In this document: piece after piece, positions 1-10,560 of the stretch
How the letters are laid out: every line of letters begins with the position of its first letter
Position numbering within the stretch: position 1 is the stretch's first letter
Origin: Coleophoma eucalyptorum
Taxonomy: Eukaryota > Ascomycota > Leotiomycetes > Helotiales > Dermateaceae
Direction of reading: 5' to 3'
Length of the DNA: 64,000 nucleotides
Assembly (NCBI GenBank): GCA_026120035.1
Contig: JALRME010000043.1
Location: 1-64,000, forward strand
The notes under the pieces: model-generated
What the model saw: the letters and a program-made list of their open reading frames with translations, nothing else
The model's database searches: none
What the model was told of the DNA's origin: nothing
Program-made: the position numbers and the translations under genes

Positions 1-11
1 AAATATATGTA

Positions 12-43
12 TATGTAGGGGTATTGTGATATACCCTTACATA
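12..43. repeat. 13-bp imperfect inverted repeat (hairpin) at window edge
   Basis: Arms at 12-24 and 31-43 are inverted copies with one mismatch and a 6-nt loop, in AT-rich DNA just downstream of the membrane-protein gene that ends at 136. It could be a 3'-end structure or a remnant of a mobile-element end. Nothing else identifies it. Confidence 0.5.
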
Positions 44-135
44 TCTACCGTATGACAATGTTGTGATCACGTGTAGGTGATATAACGATATTCCAACAGA
101 TATCTGAAGTCCATATAAATGTTGGTAAACATAAC

Positions 136-1182
136 TTACGGCGCTATGGCAGCCTTTGAAAGATGCTTTACCCGATCTCGCCTTTGTTCTTTCTGGAATC
201 CCCAAGTTGCCCACAGGTTAATGAACACAAAACATAAGAAAAGTGACAGCCCAATAACAAAAACAAATACCGGTAGCACTATAGTAAAAACGGCGAAACC
301 ATAGGAAGCCCGGTTGAAGCTCACGTTCTGCTGGAGTTCAGGTGTTGCTAGGCCCACTTGCATCGCGGTTAATATGATCGTCAAGAACAAGAATACGAGC
401 AGAACCCATCCAAAATTGCGCTCAAAGAAAACATAATAGCGATTATACCCGTTCATATAACCCCGCATGAGATGTCCCAGATGTGGGATATGAGTTACGC
501 GGTATATGAAATTAAGTCTTTCCAATCGAAGCTCCCCATATCTATAACGCTTGTTGATTTTATCTAGGCCATGGTAATCAATCTTCGAAAGAACGTTGTC
601 GACAAATTTAGTCCAGGCTTCCCAACTGATTTTAGAGGAGATCAGCCCAGCTTCTGAGGCAATTTTCAGATCGCTTGGGCGGCATAGAAGCCAGATATAA
701 GATAGCAGAAACCCACGGCAGGTAGCTTGCAGTGCATCGTCGTTACAAATATTCTTTTCCCAAGTTTCGTAGTCGAACAAGTAATCTGGAATAGGCTTGA
801 GAAATATTCGCGATTCATGCCAGACTAAATGTAGGTCTGCTTGCTCGGTGATGAAGATTTGGCGCTCTATTACCTTTTGTCGGTGCAAAGGCCGAGCGCA
901 GACTGGCCTTCCAGCTAGCCATAAGTATGGGTGCATATCGTTGAGTCTAGAGACATTGAGGTCTGCTTTGATAAAATCCTTAACGTCGCTACCGACACGG
1001 ACGAGCTTGTTGTGCTGGTTATGATATGCGGCCGGAAGTGGCGAAATTGATCCTACTCTCTTTGAAGGATCTTCGGAACAGAAAGGACTAGCAGTAGCAG
1101 AGAATGGAGGCAACTTTGAATTATCAACTTGATGCAACACTTGAGAACCTGGTAGGTTGTTACTGGTCCCTGCATCAGGCAT
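136..1182 (-). CDS. Fungal membrane protein, DUF6601-like, two C-terminal TM segments
   Basis: Single-exon frame of 348 aa with an ATG start and no internal stop. The N-terminal ~60 residues are low in complexity. A conserved-looking core (about residues 65-250) is rich in Trp, Tyr and Arg, with a segment of the form HPYLWLAGRP. Two hydrophobic stretches near residues 255-275 and 295-325 are predicted membrane spans, followed by a basic tail. From memory this arrangement matches the fungal family DUF6601, whose function is unknown. The match is by recognition of the segment order and was not searched. The gene is the first in the window; its neighbour 1 kb away (NAD+ synthetase) is on the same strand with no sign of functional linkage. 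The start was taken as the first ATG of the frame; a later start would lose only the low-complexity leader. Confidence 0.7.
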   Translation of the reverse strand: MPDAGTSNNLPGSQVLHQVDNSKLPPFSATASPFCSEDPSKRVGSISPLPAAYHNQHNKLVRVGSDVKDFIKADLNVSRLNDMHPYLWLAGRPVCARPLHRQKVIERQIFITEQADLHLVWHESRIFLKPIPDYLFDYETWEKNICNDDALQATCRGFLLSYIWLLCRPSDLKIASEAGLISSKISWEAWTKFVDNVLSKIDYHGLDKINKRYRYGELRLERLNFIYRVTHIPHLGHLMRGYMNGYNRYYVFFERNFGWVLLVFLFLTIILTAMQVGLATPELQQNVSFNRASYGFAVFTIVLPVFVFVIGLSLFLCFVFINLWATWGFQKEQRRDRVKHLSKAAIAP

Positions 1183-2198
1183 GACGAACGCTGCTAAGAC
1201 GTGGAACTGTAACCGGAGATGTGGCTACAAAGATCAACAAAGGGAAAATAGGTTACAGACATATCACATTACCTGAGTTTGGTAGCGTGCGTGCAGATGA
1301 TTTTACTGTCTGAACGACTGAAAAAGTGTATAGCCTCGTTCTCATCTGGTGTTCATCACTCCGAAGCTGTGACGACTGCGGCTCTAAGATTGTAGAGTGC
1401 GCAAGGGCTACGAAGCGCACAAGATGGCAGCAGATCACTATTATTATATCTTAGCCAATAGATGAATTAGGCAGTCGGGGTGGTCTTACTGTAAGAGCAA
1501 AGGTCCTGTAGCACGCGTTCTGTCCAGGTGAACCCCGCTTTAATTCCCGTCGTTACTTCAATACAAGCAAAATCCCATCGCATAGAGTTGGCTTGGATGG
1601 CCAAATTCTATCCTTGATCCTGTAGTAGGAGCTTTATGAGTGTCTCTTTGATGAGGCAAAAAGGCAGCTAAAGGTGTTTGCCATTTTTCGGCGGGATGAT
1701 TTTGGCACCCATGTTACATCCACTGGGGTGAATCGGAATCCGCCTTCATAGGATGATCAAAAATGGCTGACAGAGTGACAAGCGGGAAGGGGAGCATACC
1801 ATTGGCTTCGTCTCTCACCTGTTTGTGATCGCAAGCAAGGTGACCAGCCGCAAAGCATGAGCCAGCCGAGCCAGCAAAGCAATGCATCGGTTCACCGAGC
1901 TGCAGCACACCCAAAAGGGTTATACGGAAACCGGATTTGCCATCTTTTAAGGTGACCTCCTGTAATCAAGCAGACTCGTGGATCCTCTCCACCCTGAAAG
2001 TTCGCTAGATTTGGGACGTTGGGGGCCATAGCATACGACAGGGACCTCATCTTACTGTACAAACCAAAGATCTCTAAGATCTTTGGTTCTAGACTCCTAG
2101 CTCTACAAAGACTTATTCAAGTATATCATGATGCTGTCTATCTGATTTCGCAAAACGAAATGTTGCTACAAGCAAAAAAATCCTGCCGTAATCTGTGT
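1183..2198. other. Intergenic region without a supported gene
   Basis: This stretch lies upstream of the membrane-protein gene and downstream of the NAD+ synthetase. Only short unrelated frames (under 85 codons) occur. It contains the hairpin at 2062-2088. I see no tRNA or repeat family in it. Confidence 0.7.
2062..2088. repeat. Perfect 12-bp inverted repeat with 3-nt loop
   Basis: Arms 2062-2073 (AACCAAAGATCT) and 2077-2088 (AGATCTTTGGTT) are exact reverse complements around a 3-nt loop. The element begins 111 nt beyond the stop codon of the NAD+ synthetase on that gene's strand, so it would fall in its 3' UTR or just past the poly(A) site. It may be an mRNA 3' structure; no function is shown. 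Confidence 0.75.
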
Positions 2199-5100
2199 TC
2201 AGACAATTTTCTTCACATCCTCAGCTGCGCCCGGGACCTTCGTCCCCTTCTCACCCATATTTGAGATGCTCCTCTCAATTTTCCTCCATGCCCAATCTAA
2301 GCTCGGGTACAGGAATGGGCGTAAGTCGAAGCGGTTGTCATCAGGACTGTATTGCTCAGCATGATAGGATGGTGTCAACGTGGTCATCTTGTGGCGGTTG
2401 ATTCCGTAACACCTAGAGCTCGTCTTAGTACAACTAACTAACAATACCATGGAAAACCTACCAAAAGAACCAGCGGACTTTCTCGTAGACTTGCTGTGGA
2501 GACAATGTATCACCCCAAACGTGGATCAGCTTACTCCACATTCCATACGGCCCTGTAAACTATGAGTTAATAATGCAATAATGCTCGTTTTAGGATAACT
2601 TACCTAGCTTCTCTCTCTTTCGAAGATTGCCGTAGATTGACAACTCTGCATAACTCATACCCATGTCCTGAAGATTACAGCATGATCAGCAAGTTAAAGA
2701 GAAGAGTTACACATATATCAACCAGAACAAGTAGAGTGCGATATATTCCAAACCTCGAATAGTGAAAGAGATTGAACTTACAACTTCATCACTCTGGGTG
2801 TATGTGTCGGTTATTGGCTCGAGCTCAGCCGTAGGAGGTGCATCGATGAAGGCTATACCAAGTTAGAACGGCTCAGCTTGAGGCCAGTGGCCCAAATAAT
2901 AATTCCAGGCCAAATAACATGGCAACCTACATTGCAAAAGAGGCATTTCAAATTCCGTTGCCGCCCAAAGAATAAACCGCTTCAAATCTGTCTTTGATAT
3001 ACCTCCCTGAATGCACGTCAGCAATTATTCGCAAATTGTGATTTTAAAGCCCCGTATGCCGCGAGGAAAAAGGAATTCAAGAATTAACACTTACAATAGG
3101 GTTGATGTCCGCAGAGGAGGCATCGTACTTTGTAAAGTAGCCTCTGAGTGCTTCATCAACATTTGCGCTACCTATACCAGATCAGTAATTGGTAATATAA
3201 TCACTTTCAAAGGAGTTTACCTAAAACGAGAAGTCCTCCGGGGTTACTGTTCCTACATATTACATCAGTATGCCATAAGAGCAATTTCCCCATTGTGGAG
3301 TGAAAGCAGTGCTCTCAAAATCCACGATTGAACTTTCTTGACTTACTCTGGATTGTTTGAATTTCTCCCTCTTACTGTGGGTAGCAGTTGAGCGAAAAGG
3401 TATGCCAAGACCATTCGAGAGCGTGCCTGGATGTTTTGCAGTGCACTGTAGGGGTCAGTACTGAAATTTGATACCGATAAAACAGCTCAATGTTTCTTGA
3501 GAAAAGTTCGGAAACCTTACAGATTCGTGGCAGGTGTACCTCCGCTCGTCTTGAAGCGCGGCGTGAACTTGATCACTGTCAGTATTTACAAGCAACCGAA
3601 GAGACGAAAGCTCCAGCTTACTGTAGTTACAACAGTGAACAGGCCAACAATAGCATTGTAGACAGAATCAATATCAAAGTCCAAGTGGTAGCTACCAATC
3701 TTTTTCGCTAGCTCCTTTGCTCTTGACCTCGTATCAGCTGAACTGTTCTTTGACATTCCCATATACGCAGAGTGGAATAAGCGTTCTGCAATTTCCTGCG
3801 GTGAAGATGGTCTCCCTAAATTACGTTAATTCCTGATCTTTGTTATAAGTAAAGATAACTGACATTCAGAAGTTGAAGGCTCCCCGACAATTGTGAGCAG
3901 ATCTTTCAAAACTTGCTTGTTCTCGCCAGACACAACATCTTTGTATACGAGACGGCACATGCTGTGGACGATCACCGAAGTTGCACAAGAATCAATTCCA
4001 CCAGAAAGAGGAATGAAGAATCCAGCCTGTCGACTTCTTCTCAAATAATCCCTACAATCTATCAGCAAATTTTCACTAGTGGAATACGATATGGAAGACG
4101 CACCATAGCCAACAAGCAGGTCCATACGCAATCTCTTCTTCTGGGGAGTGGTACTTGAATTCGAGAGGTACGCTGGGTTTAAGTGCCAGCTCTACATCTT
4201 CAGAATCACTTGACAAGCTATACTCAACCTCGATTCTCTCATACGCCTCTTGCTTTGTTGCTTGAAGTGCTCGACTCTTGGCCGATCTGTAACTACGTAC
4301 ATCTTCAATATCGACTGTTGCAGTGCTATTATAAAGAGATCAGTGTGACGAGATGGCAGGAGTTCATTCGAGCAAGCTTACACAACTTCAACATCTTTAA
4401 GTGAAAATTGACTTCCTTGAGCAACAACTTGCCCATTGACAACAATCATGGCGCTTCCATCACTACAGAGTAGACATCAGCTCCAAATATGTTAGTATAC
4501 ATATATGTACATTTACTTACTAGTATAGACGGTCACCATCACATCCTTGCTGGTTAGAGTATAGGTAGATACCACCGGACTTCAATGTCGCTTCGCGAAT
4601 AAGTTCTATGCGAGTGTTCAACTTTCTAAGCTCGTGATGAGATCCGCTCTATTTAAGGTCAGAAAATGGCCAAAATATTAGCTGATTTTACTCACAGAGT
4701 TGCAAAATATTTCACAGCCATCTAGACCTGCACCAATACCAGGGGCTTTGGGTGTAAACAACTCCTCGCAAGTTTCTGTCCCGAGACATGAATCTCTGGT
4801 GCTGATAAGAGCATCACCAATTCGGCAGGTCTTTTGTCCAATAATTTTGGTGATTGACCGTGGCAGATAAAAGTTCTCAACGATACGCTCACCCTTCCAA
4901 GGACTGAAGTAGCGCATCTCCCGGTAGTTGCCATCATTAGCCAGGGACAACTTGGGCCGGATCAACAGGATTTGCTTGTTGTAACTGATCACTCGGCAAT
5001 TGTAAAGCACGTTCTTATGCTTGACGGGCAATCCGATATCAAGGAGTATGTCTTGAGAGATGGGATCTTGCAGGATCTCGGACAGAGACTCCCAAGAATG

Positions 5101-5751
5101 CAAGCATGTATCCGACTCAACTGACTGAAGGTAAGCGAGCTGATAAAACCAGAGTGAGAGATAGGCTGATATTTTTACAGCTGCATATCAAGCACTTTTT
5201 TGAATGGACGCGATTGAATGACGGGAAATTCTGACTCACGAAACTGTCAGGCAAAAAGTCAGTATTTCATTCCATAAATTTATCCAAGCTCATAATGACC
5301 AGTGACTACTTCAGAGTAATTCACGTGCGAAGAAAACATTTCAATGTGAAAAAATACGTACACTACCGGCAACACATAATCAGCTTAAGTTCCATAACAT
5401 CAAACGGCTACTATGTGACTCACTGGTCTAGCAACCCGTATCCAGTGACCTCAAGCTCTGGCCCTATGCGAAGGGAAGCTCCCGCTTCCTTGGCAAGCCT
5501 AATACTCTCAATAATACGCTCTTTGTTGCCAGTACTGAGCACGTCAAGGTGAGCGTCATTAACAATAGAGATTTGAGTTGGAATTGAACACAAGACAGCT
5601 ATGACGTAAGGTCACTGCCTTGTGATCAAGGATACGTACAAGTCTAATGCCCATTGGTTAAGGGAGCTGCAAAATATATCAGTGGTGTTACATGTATCAA
5701 AGTTCTTCAGGCTGATAATTACCATGTCGCCAGTGTTGTGAGATGTCCCAT
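2199..5751 (-). CDS. QNS1: Glutamine-dependent NAD+ synthetase, intron-dense
   Basis: Final step of NAD+ synthesis: ATP-dependent amidation of deamido-NAD+ using glutamine. The model starts at the ATG at 5751 ([10 protein letters not shown], the family start) and ends at the TGA at 2199; about 19 exons splice in frame. The N-terminal nitrilase-type glutaminase has all three catalytic positions: Glu in GPELEVTGY, Lys in LLIRPK, and Cys in TCEELFTP. The C-terminal synthetase has the PP-loop LSGGIDS, then [33 protein letters not shown] and the terminal [16 protein letters not shown] block. No break was found. Oddities: very many introns; a 4-nt microexon (5240-5243) is needed to keep frame; and the usually invariant KYDCSSAD reads KYDASSAD, with DECLRGY reading DEALRGY. 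These differences hint at a diverged paralogue, but whether another copy exists cannot be told from this window. The next gene downstream in the row is an MFS transporter on the same strand. Confidence 0.94.
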
Positions 5752-6221
5752 TTTCAATCCGTTGCCTCGGCCGATTCTCGGGGTCTATCAAATCGCTATT
5801 TTCTGATGAATGGAGACTCAATGTATGAAGAGAGCTTTATCGACTGAAAGAATAGAAGGGAATCTGCGTTCAAAGTCAATGTGGAGGAGCTAGACAAGAG
5901 TATAGCGATGTGTCAGAAGGCCGAGAGTCGGATCTGAAGATGTATGTATGGACCTGGCTAACGCGTAGTCACATTTCGGACTAACTGTATTAGATCTAGC
6001 GTCATTATCAAGCCTTCTAGTATTACTGCACCCGGCGTTTCTCTAGTTCTCTAACACAGACAACATTTCTATCTATTTGCATTCATAATATATAATATTC
6101 AGCAGTTTAGAACAATGATGATCATATGGCTATTCAGTAGAATTTATTTTGGCAATCGTGTTGCACGACGCCTAACCGAAGCAGTAGATATCTCGAAAAT
6201 GATCTTGGCAGTCTGGCTTCA
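5752..6221. promoter_or_regulatory. Upstream region of the NAD+ synthetase
   Basis: 470 nt between the NAD+ synthetase start and the transporter stop codon. It must hold the synthetase promoter and the transporter 3' end. It is AT-rich around 6060-6110. No regulator site could be assigned. Confidence 0.5.
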
Positions 6222-7934
6222 TCATACCTTGCCGTTTGTAGATATAGCCACGACCTCCGGCTCACTTCCATCAATAAACTCTTCTTCTTCTCTAGCCTCC
6301 TTCTCCTTAAGAGCCCTCATCTCAAAAAATCGGACAATGACAACCCAGACACACATTCCTAAGATAAATCCCAGACTGGCCCTGAATCCTCGACTGAACT
6401 TCGGAGCGTCTGTCGTAGGATAGAGGAATTGTTGTATCACTGTCGTGAGAGCGGAACCACAGGAGTTCATGACTGCGATTGTCAGGGCGCGAACTTGACT
6501 GTCGTTGCCACAGAGAATATTCGCCCATGACATGTAAATTGGTGAGAGCGGGCCGTCCATGCCTGCGAAGAGGTAGGATACAATGCGAAGGCCAAGAGGG
6601 ATCTCCCATACCACCAGACAGATGGTCCCAAACAAAAGAATGGCCTATTCAGTTAGATATGTTCCTTAAAGAAAGCTAGAGCTGCTCACCAAATTCAATG
6701 CGACCACGACCATACGTCGTCCTGTTGCGTCAACATAAACGTTCGCTGCTAAAATCATGATAATATTCCAGCCATTGATTGCAGTTGGGACGTTGTTGAC
6801 CTGGTAAAGGCTCCAATTGTTTGTTGTATCAGCTTTCATCCACAACTGCATAACTGTATTGGCAACCTTTCCCACAGTCGTGTTCCAAAACCTGAGTTAC
6901 ATTAATCACGTGGTCAACAGGTTTATTAAGGAAATATGAAATCAAGAATACACTTACATCCAGAGAATGGTGAGCACATAGAGTTGCCAGCTTTTGAAAC
7001 ATCTTCCAAAAGTTCCCCTATCAAGTTTGCCTTGTGGTTCTCTACCATCTTCGACCATACGCTCGAGACTTCGTCTTTTATCCTCTTCGGTAAAGTAGAA
7101 TGCAGTTGTTCGATCAGGAGTATCCGGGAAGAATATCATGCCATATATCGCAATGACAACAGTTATCAGCCCATCAATAATGAAGACCCATCTCCATGCT
7201 GCGATTCCATTGGTACCGTTAAGTCCCGCCAGCACCGCACTTTGCAAGTAACCGCTGATCATTGTTCCAACGTATGCTGCACATGCGAAAATGGCAGTTC
7301 GCTTTCCAATTTCTGTTTTTTTATACCATGACCCAATTATGTATTGCATTCCCTGTTTTTTTAAACTAATCAACAAATGTCTTGAAGTCGATGAGAAGGG
7401 TGGGCTCTAGGATTGAAGTTGAAATTCAGACTTACAACAAATGAAGTACCTTCAAGCAGACCAACGAAGAAGCGAATTGGATACAACTATTTCCAAGTAA
7501 GTTTCACGGAGCCAGTTTCTTCTTGAGCTACTAACCTGATTGTAGGAAGTAACCTTATAAGTGCAAATCGTCAAGATAGCCCAGATAAGTTCACAGCCCG
7601 GTAAGAAGAATCGCGGCGCAATCCGAGTCAGCATCAAGTTGGCTGGAATACCACCAATAATTGTGCCGACCTGGAAACATGTTACCGCGTAATTGTATTG
7701 CTTTCCATACATTCCAAGGTCTTCTTTCATGCCCGAGACATAGGCATTGCTGAGGTTGGCTTGGTCCAGCCATTTAGCGAAATATGCCAAACATCCATAT
7801 GTCAAAATGAAGAAATCGATTTTGTGGAGGAGTTTCTTCTCGGATTTTGTAGTGCCTTCAGGATACCAGATAAAGAATTTCGGTTGGTTCTTGCCATATG
7901 AGGAGGCGAACAGGCTTCTCATGAAGGACAGCAT
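6222..7934 (-). CDS. MFS transporter, anion:cation symporter family (Dal5/Tna1/Liz1-like)
   Basis: Plasma-membrane importer of small organic anions; family members carry nicotinate, pantothenate, allantoate or biotin precursors. The N-terminus has the family-type KIDFFILTYGCLAYFAKWLD segment followed by NLSNAYVSGMKEDLGM. Later segments include RFFVGLLEG, GSWYKKTEIGKR (the cytosolic loop after TM4-5), AWRWVFIIDG and FPDTPDRT, and there are about 12 hydrophobic spans. Five exons join in frame (for example TYKVTSYNQ to LYPIRFFVG, and EGTSFV to GMQYIIG). The length of about 490 aa is usual for the family. The C-tail is acidic. The gene is divergent from the dioxygenase at 8600 and lies behind the NAD+ synthetase, so a nicotinate-type substrate is tempting, but substrate cannot be read from sequence. 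No frameshift was seen. Confidence 0.92.
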
Positions 7935-8599
7935 CGCGATATTGAGCGCTCAGCGTTCCGAAATTCTACTCGACCGATCCAAGTGAATCCTAGAAGGAGA
8001 GGAAAAGAAATCAATTCAATAAAAAGGAAAGTAAGGAAAAGGGACTTTTGGAGAATATGCACCAATGTCTTCAATAACGATAAGGTATCTGCATGATCGG
8101 CCAAAGAAGCGTCTGAACCCTGGGAACAGCGATATGATCCCACTTTTATTCCCATCTCCAGATAACAACCAAACGATATTTTTTTAGTGCCGGCCGGCAA
8201 AAGTATCAACGGTTGCTCGTCGGGGACTTTTCTCATATGAGAAGCTGACTTTGGTTGTAGTTCAAACCATGAGTATCTTCCTAGTAACTCATCCTGAGCA
8301 AATCTTCTAAAATACGCTCAATATAGCAGCAGTTGAGGATCTTCGATTCCAATGTAACAAAACTAAAAAGCCTGAAATTCTGCATAAATCCAATTCTTAA
8401 CGATGTTCAGTACTTCACCCACTCTTAATATCAGTTGCGGAATGCCGATCCACAACTTCGGAAGACCCGCCGGGTCACGGGTTGCGCCGCGTCAAGAGGT
8501 GCAGTTCAGCCTGTACAACTAAGGCAGGAGGGGTTAGTAAAGGTAGAGTCGTTACTTTTATCGTGTGCTGCATCTTCCAGATCCACGATAACGACAAAA
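7935..8599. promoter_or_regulatory. Divergent promoter region (transporter / dioxygenase)
   Basis: 665 nt separate the ATG of the transporter (minus) from the ATG of the first dioxygenase (plus). It contains AT-rich and GATA-type sequences, but none is distinctive enough to assign. Divergent layout makes co-regulation possible. Confidence 0.55.
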
Positions 8600-9922
8600 A
8601 TGGCTGATGTTCTACAGCCTGTTGTAGCCCACGAGGCGAAATCCCAAGAAAATGTATGATCTACCCGGAGCTACAGAATTGTGCACAACAACTGACTTAA
8701 ACAGGGAAAAGACGAATATGTCTACTTTCATTCGGGCTCGGAGGCAACATATCGCAAAGTCGTACCAAAAGATCAGGCGACATCGTTCACCTCGATTCCT
8801 GTGATTGATATTGGTGAGATTGACAATCCGTCACTTGAGATAAGAAAGGGCATAGCAAAAGAAATATACGACGCTTGCAGCACTTGCGGTTTCTTCTATA
8901 TCAAGAACCATGGTATCCCAGAAGAACTTATCAAGGAGACTTTCGAGGTCATAAGGAGATTCTTTGACGAAGATCTGGATGTTAAAATGGAGGCACATTC
9001 TCAGAAAAACCCTGCCATTCGAGGATACGAGCCTATGTTCTATACCAAGCTCGACCCAACTACTACTGGAGGTATTAAGACCTCCCAGAAACTCACTTCA
9101 TGCAATATATACTGAGTCAGAATAGATTTCAAAGAAGCATTCACAATGGGTGATTGTGTGATAGAGCCTGAACAAGACTATGTTGGAAAAGTAGGCTCCC
9201 AGCCTAAAGCTCATATCACCCAACCACAGAACATATGGCCGACAAAAGCACCATACTTCCGAGCGGGAGTATATCATTATTACAAATCAGTATTTCCACT
9301 CGCGATGAAGCTCGTTCGTATGTTTGCACTTGCCTTTGATCTCGACGAGTCCGCTTTTGACGAATATTTCAAATTCCCTATCACTGGCATGCGACCTCTT
9401 CATTATCCACCAATGCCTCCGGATACCGGTGCAAGTGGTATCGGACTTGGAGCTCATGCAGACTTTTCTTGTAAGAGATGTTCCAATATAATTGAGGAGT
9501 GCAGCTAATATACTTTAGGGTTGACTTTGGTCCTCCAAGATGGCGTTCCAGCTTTGGAAGTACTGAACCAGGACGGAATCTGGGTTGATGCCGATCCTCA
9601 ACCAGGAACGATCGTATGCAACGTCGGGCAGTACCTTGAAAGACAAAGTAACGGCAAGTTTACAGCAACTGTCCATCGAGTACGAAACAAGACTGGCGAA
9701 CGAAGATATTCATTGCCGTTCTTTTTAACGCTTGATCCGGATGTGAATATGGGTCCTCTTGAATGCTGTGTAGAAGAGGGAGAGAAGCCGAAATATGACC
9801 CAATCAATGTGGGGGAACTATATATTCGGCGTGTACTTCCTGCTCGCTTGAAACATCCAACGAGTATCAAGTACAGAGATGTTCCCGAGGACCAGTGGAA
9901 GTATGAGTTCTTGCTTAGTTAG
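8600..9922 (+). CDS. 2-oxoglutarate/Fe(II) dioxygenase, isopenicillin-N-synthase-like
   Basis: Non-haem iron oxygenase that couples 2-oxoglutarate decarboxylation to substrate oxidation; the substrate is unknown. Four exons with introns 8654-8704, 9072-9125 and 9471-9518 give 389 aa from ATG 8600. The N-terminal DIOX_N domain carries IPVIDIGEID and GFFYIKNHGIPEELI. The C-terminal 2OG-FeII domain has the iron ligands HAD (in GLGAHADFSW, restored by intron 3) and the distal His in ATVHRV, with the 2-oxoglutarate-binding Arg in RRYSLPFF. All catalytic residues are present. This type resembles thymine-7-hydroxylase-like fungal proteins such as HxnY of Aspergillus nidulans. It shares its upstream region with the MFS transporter and lies 638 nt before a second dioxygenase. 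Confidence 0.93.
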
Positions 9923-10560
9923 TGCACCAAAAATGATAATTAGTCTCGTCGTCAAAATCTGCCACTTGAAATTTTGCTATTACGTAGTATGAAATTTGAA
10001 GACGATGCTTATCCAAATAAAACTGCAGTACCATAGGAACATCCAATTTCCAATAATTGATGCTTGCGCCAATATGTAACCCTGTTGAGAGTTTGACACT
10101 TTCGGCAACTATAGTCATAATGCTGGCAGTATTCTCCTTTACAACCTCCGACTTGAGATCTTTCCTAGCTTCAGGGACCCTGTAGTGAGCAACTTTATTG
10201 TGGATACTACTGCCTTTCATAGTTTGCCTTCCATGGCATATCATCCAAATTATTGATGGCCATACATTTTTTCCGTAGCCATAAACGTGCTTGAAAGCCG
10301 TGTAGTTACAAGTGCGTAAGCCTAGTAGACATTCAAAGCACCATCTAGCAATGAAACTCCTCGAACAAGCAGCTTCCATAACCAAAAGTCTAGCGACGAC
10401 TGCGGAGTAGCCCGTACTCGCGGGCTACTCGGCCGAAGAACCCCACCCTTGACAACGACGAGCCAGACCTTCAAAATGACCTGAGGTATGCTTGAAAGTA
10501 TACGCAAAGCATATCTATAATTATGCAATACTTTGTTGATACAGCTAAACTACCAACAAG
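9923..10560. other. Spacer between two dioxygenase genes
   Basis: 638 nt without a supported gene. A 156-codon minus-strand frame (9915-10385) overlaps the end of the first dioxygenase and matches nothing I recognise. The 3' half should hold the promoter of the gene at 10561. Confidence 0.5.

Noticed and set aside
2019..2060. Sequence loosely similar to a 5S rRNA start
   Set aside because: Only a few bases agree and the internal control region is missing.
9915..10385. Minus-strand frame of 156 codons overlapping the end of the first dioxygenase
   Set aside because: No recognisable motif; overlaps a firm gene end on the other strand.
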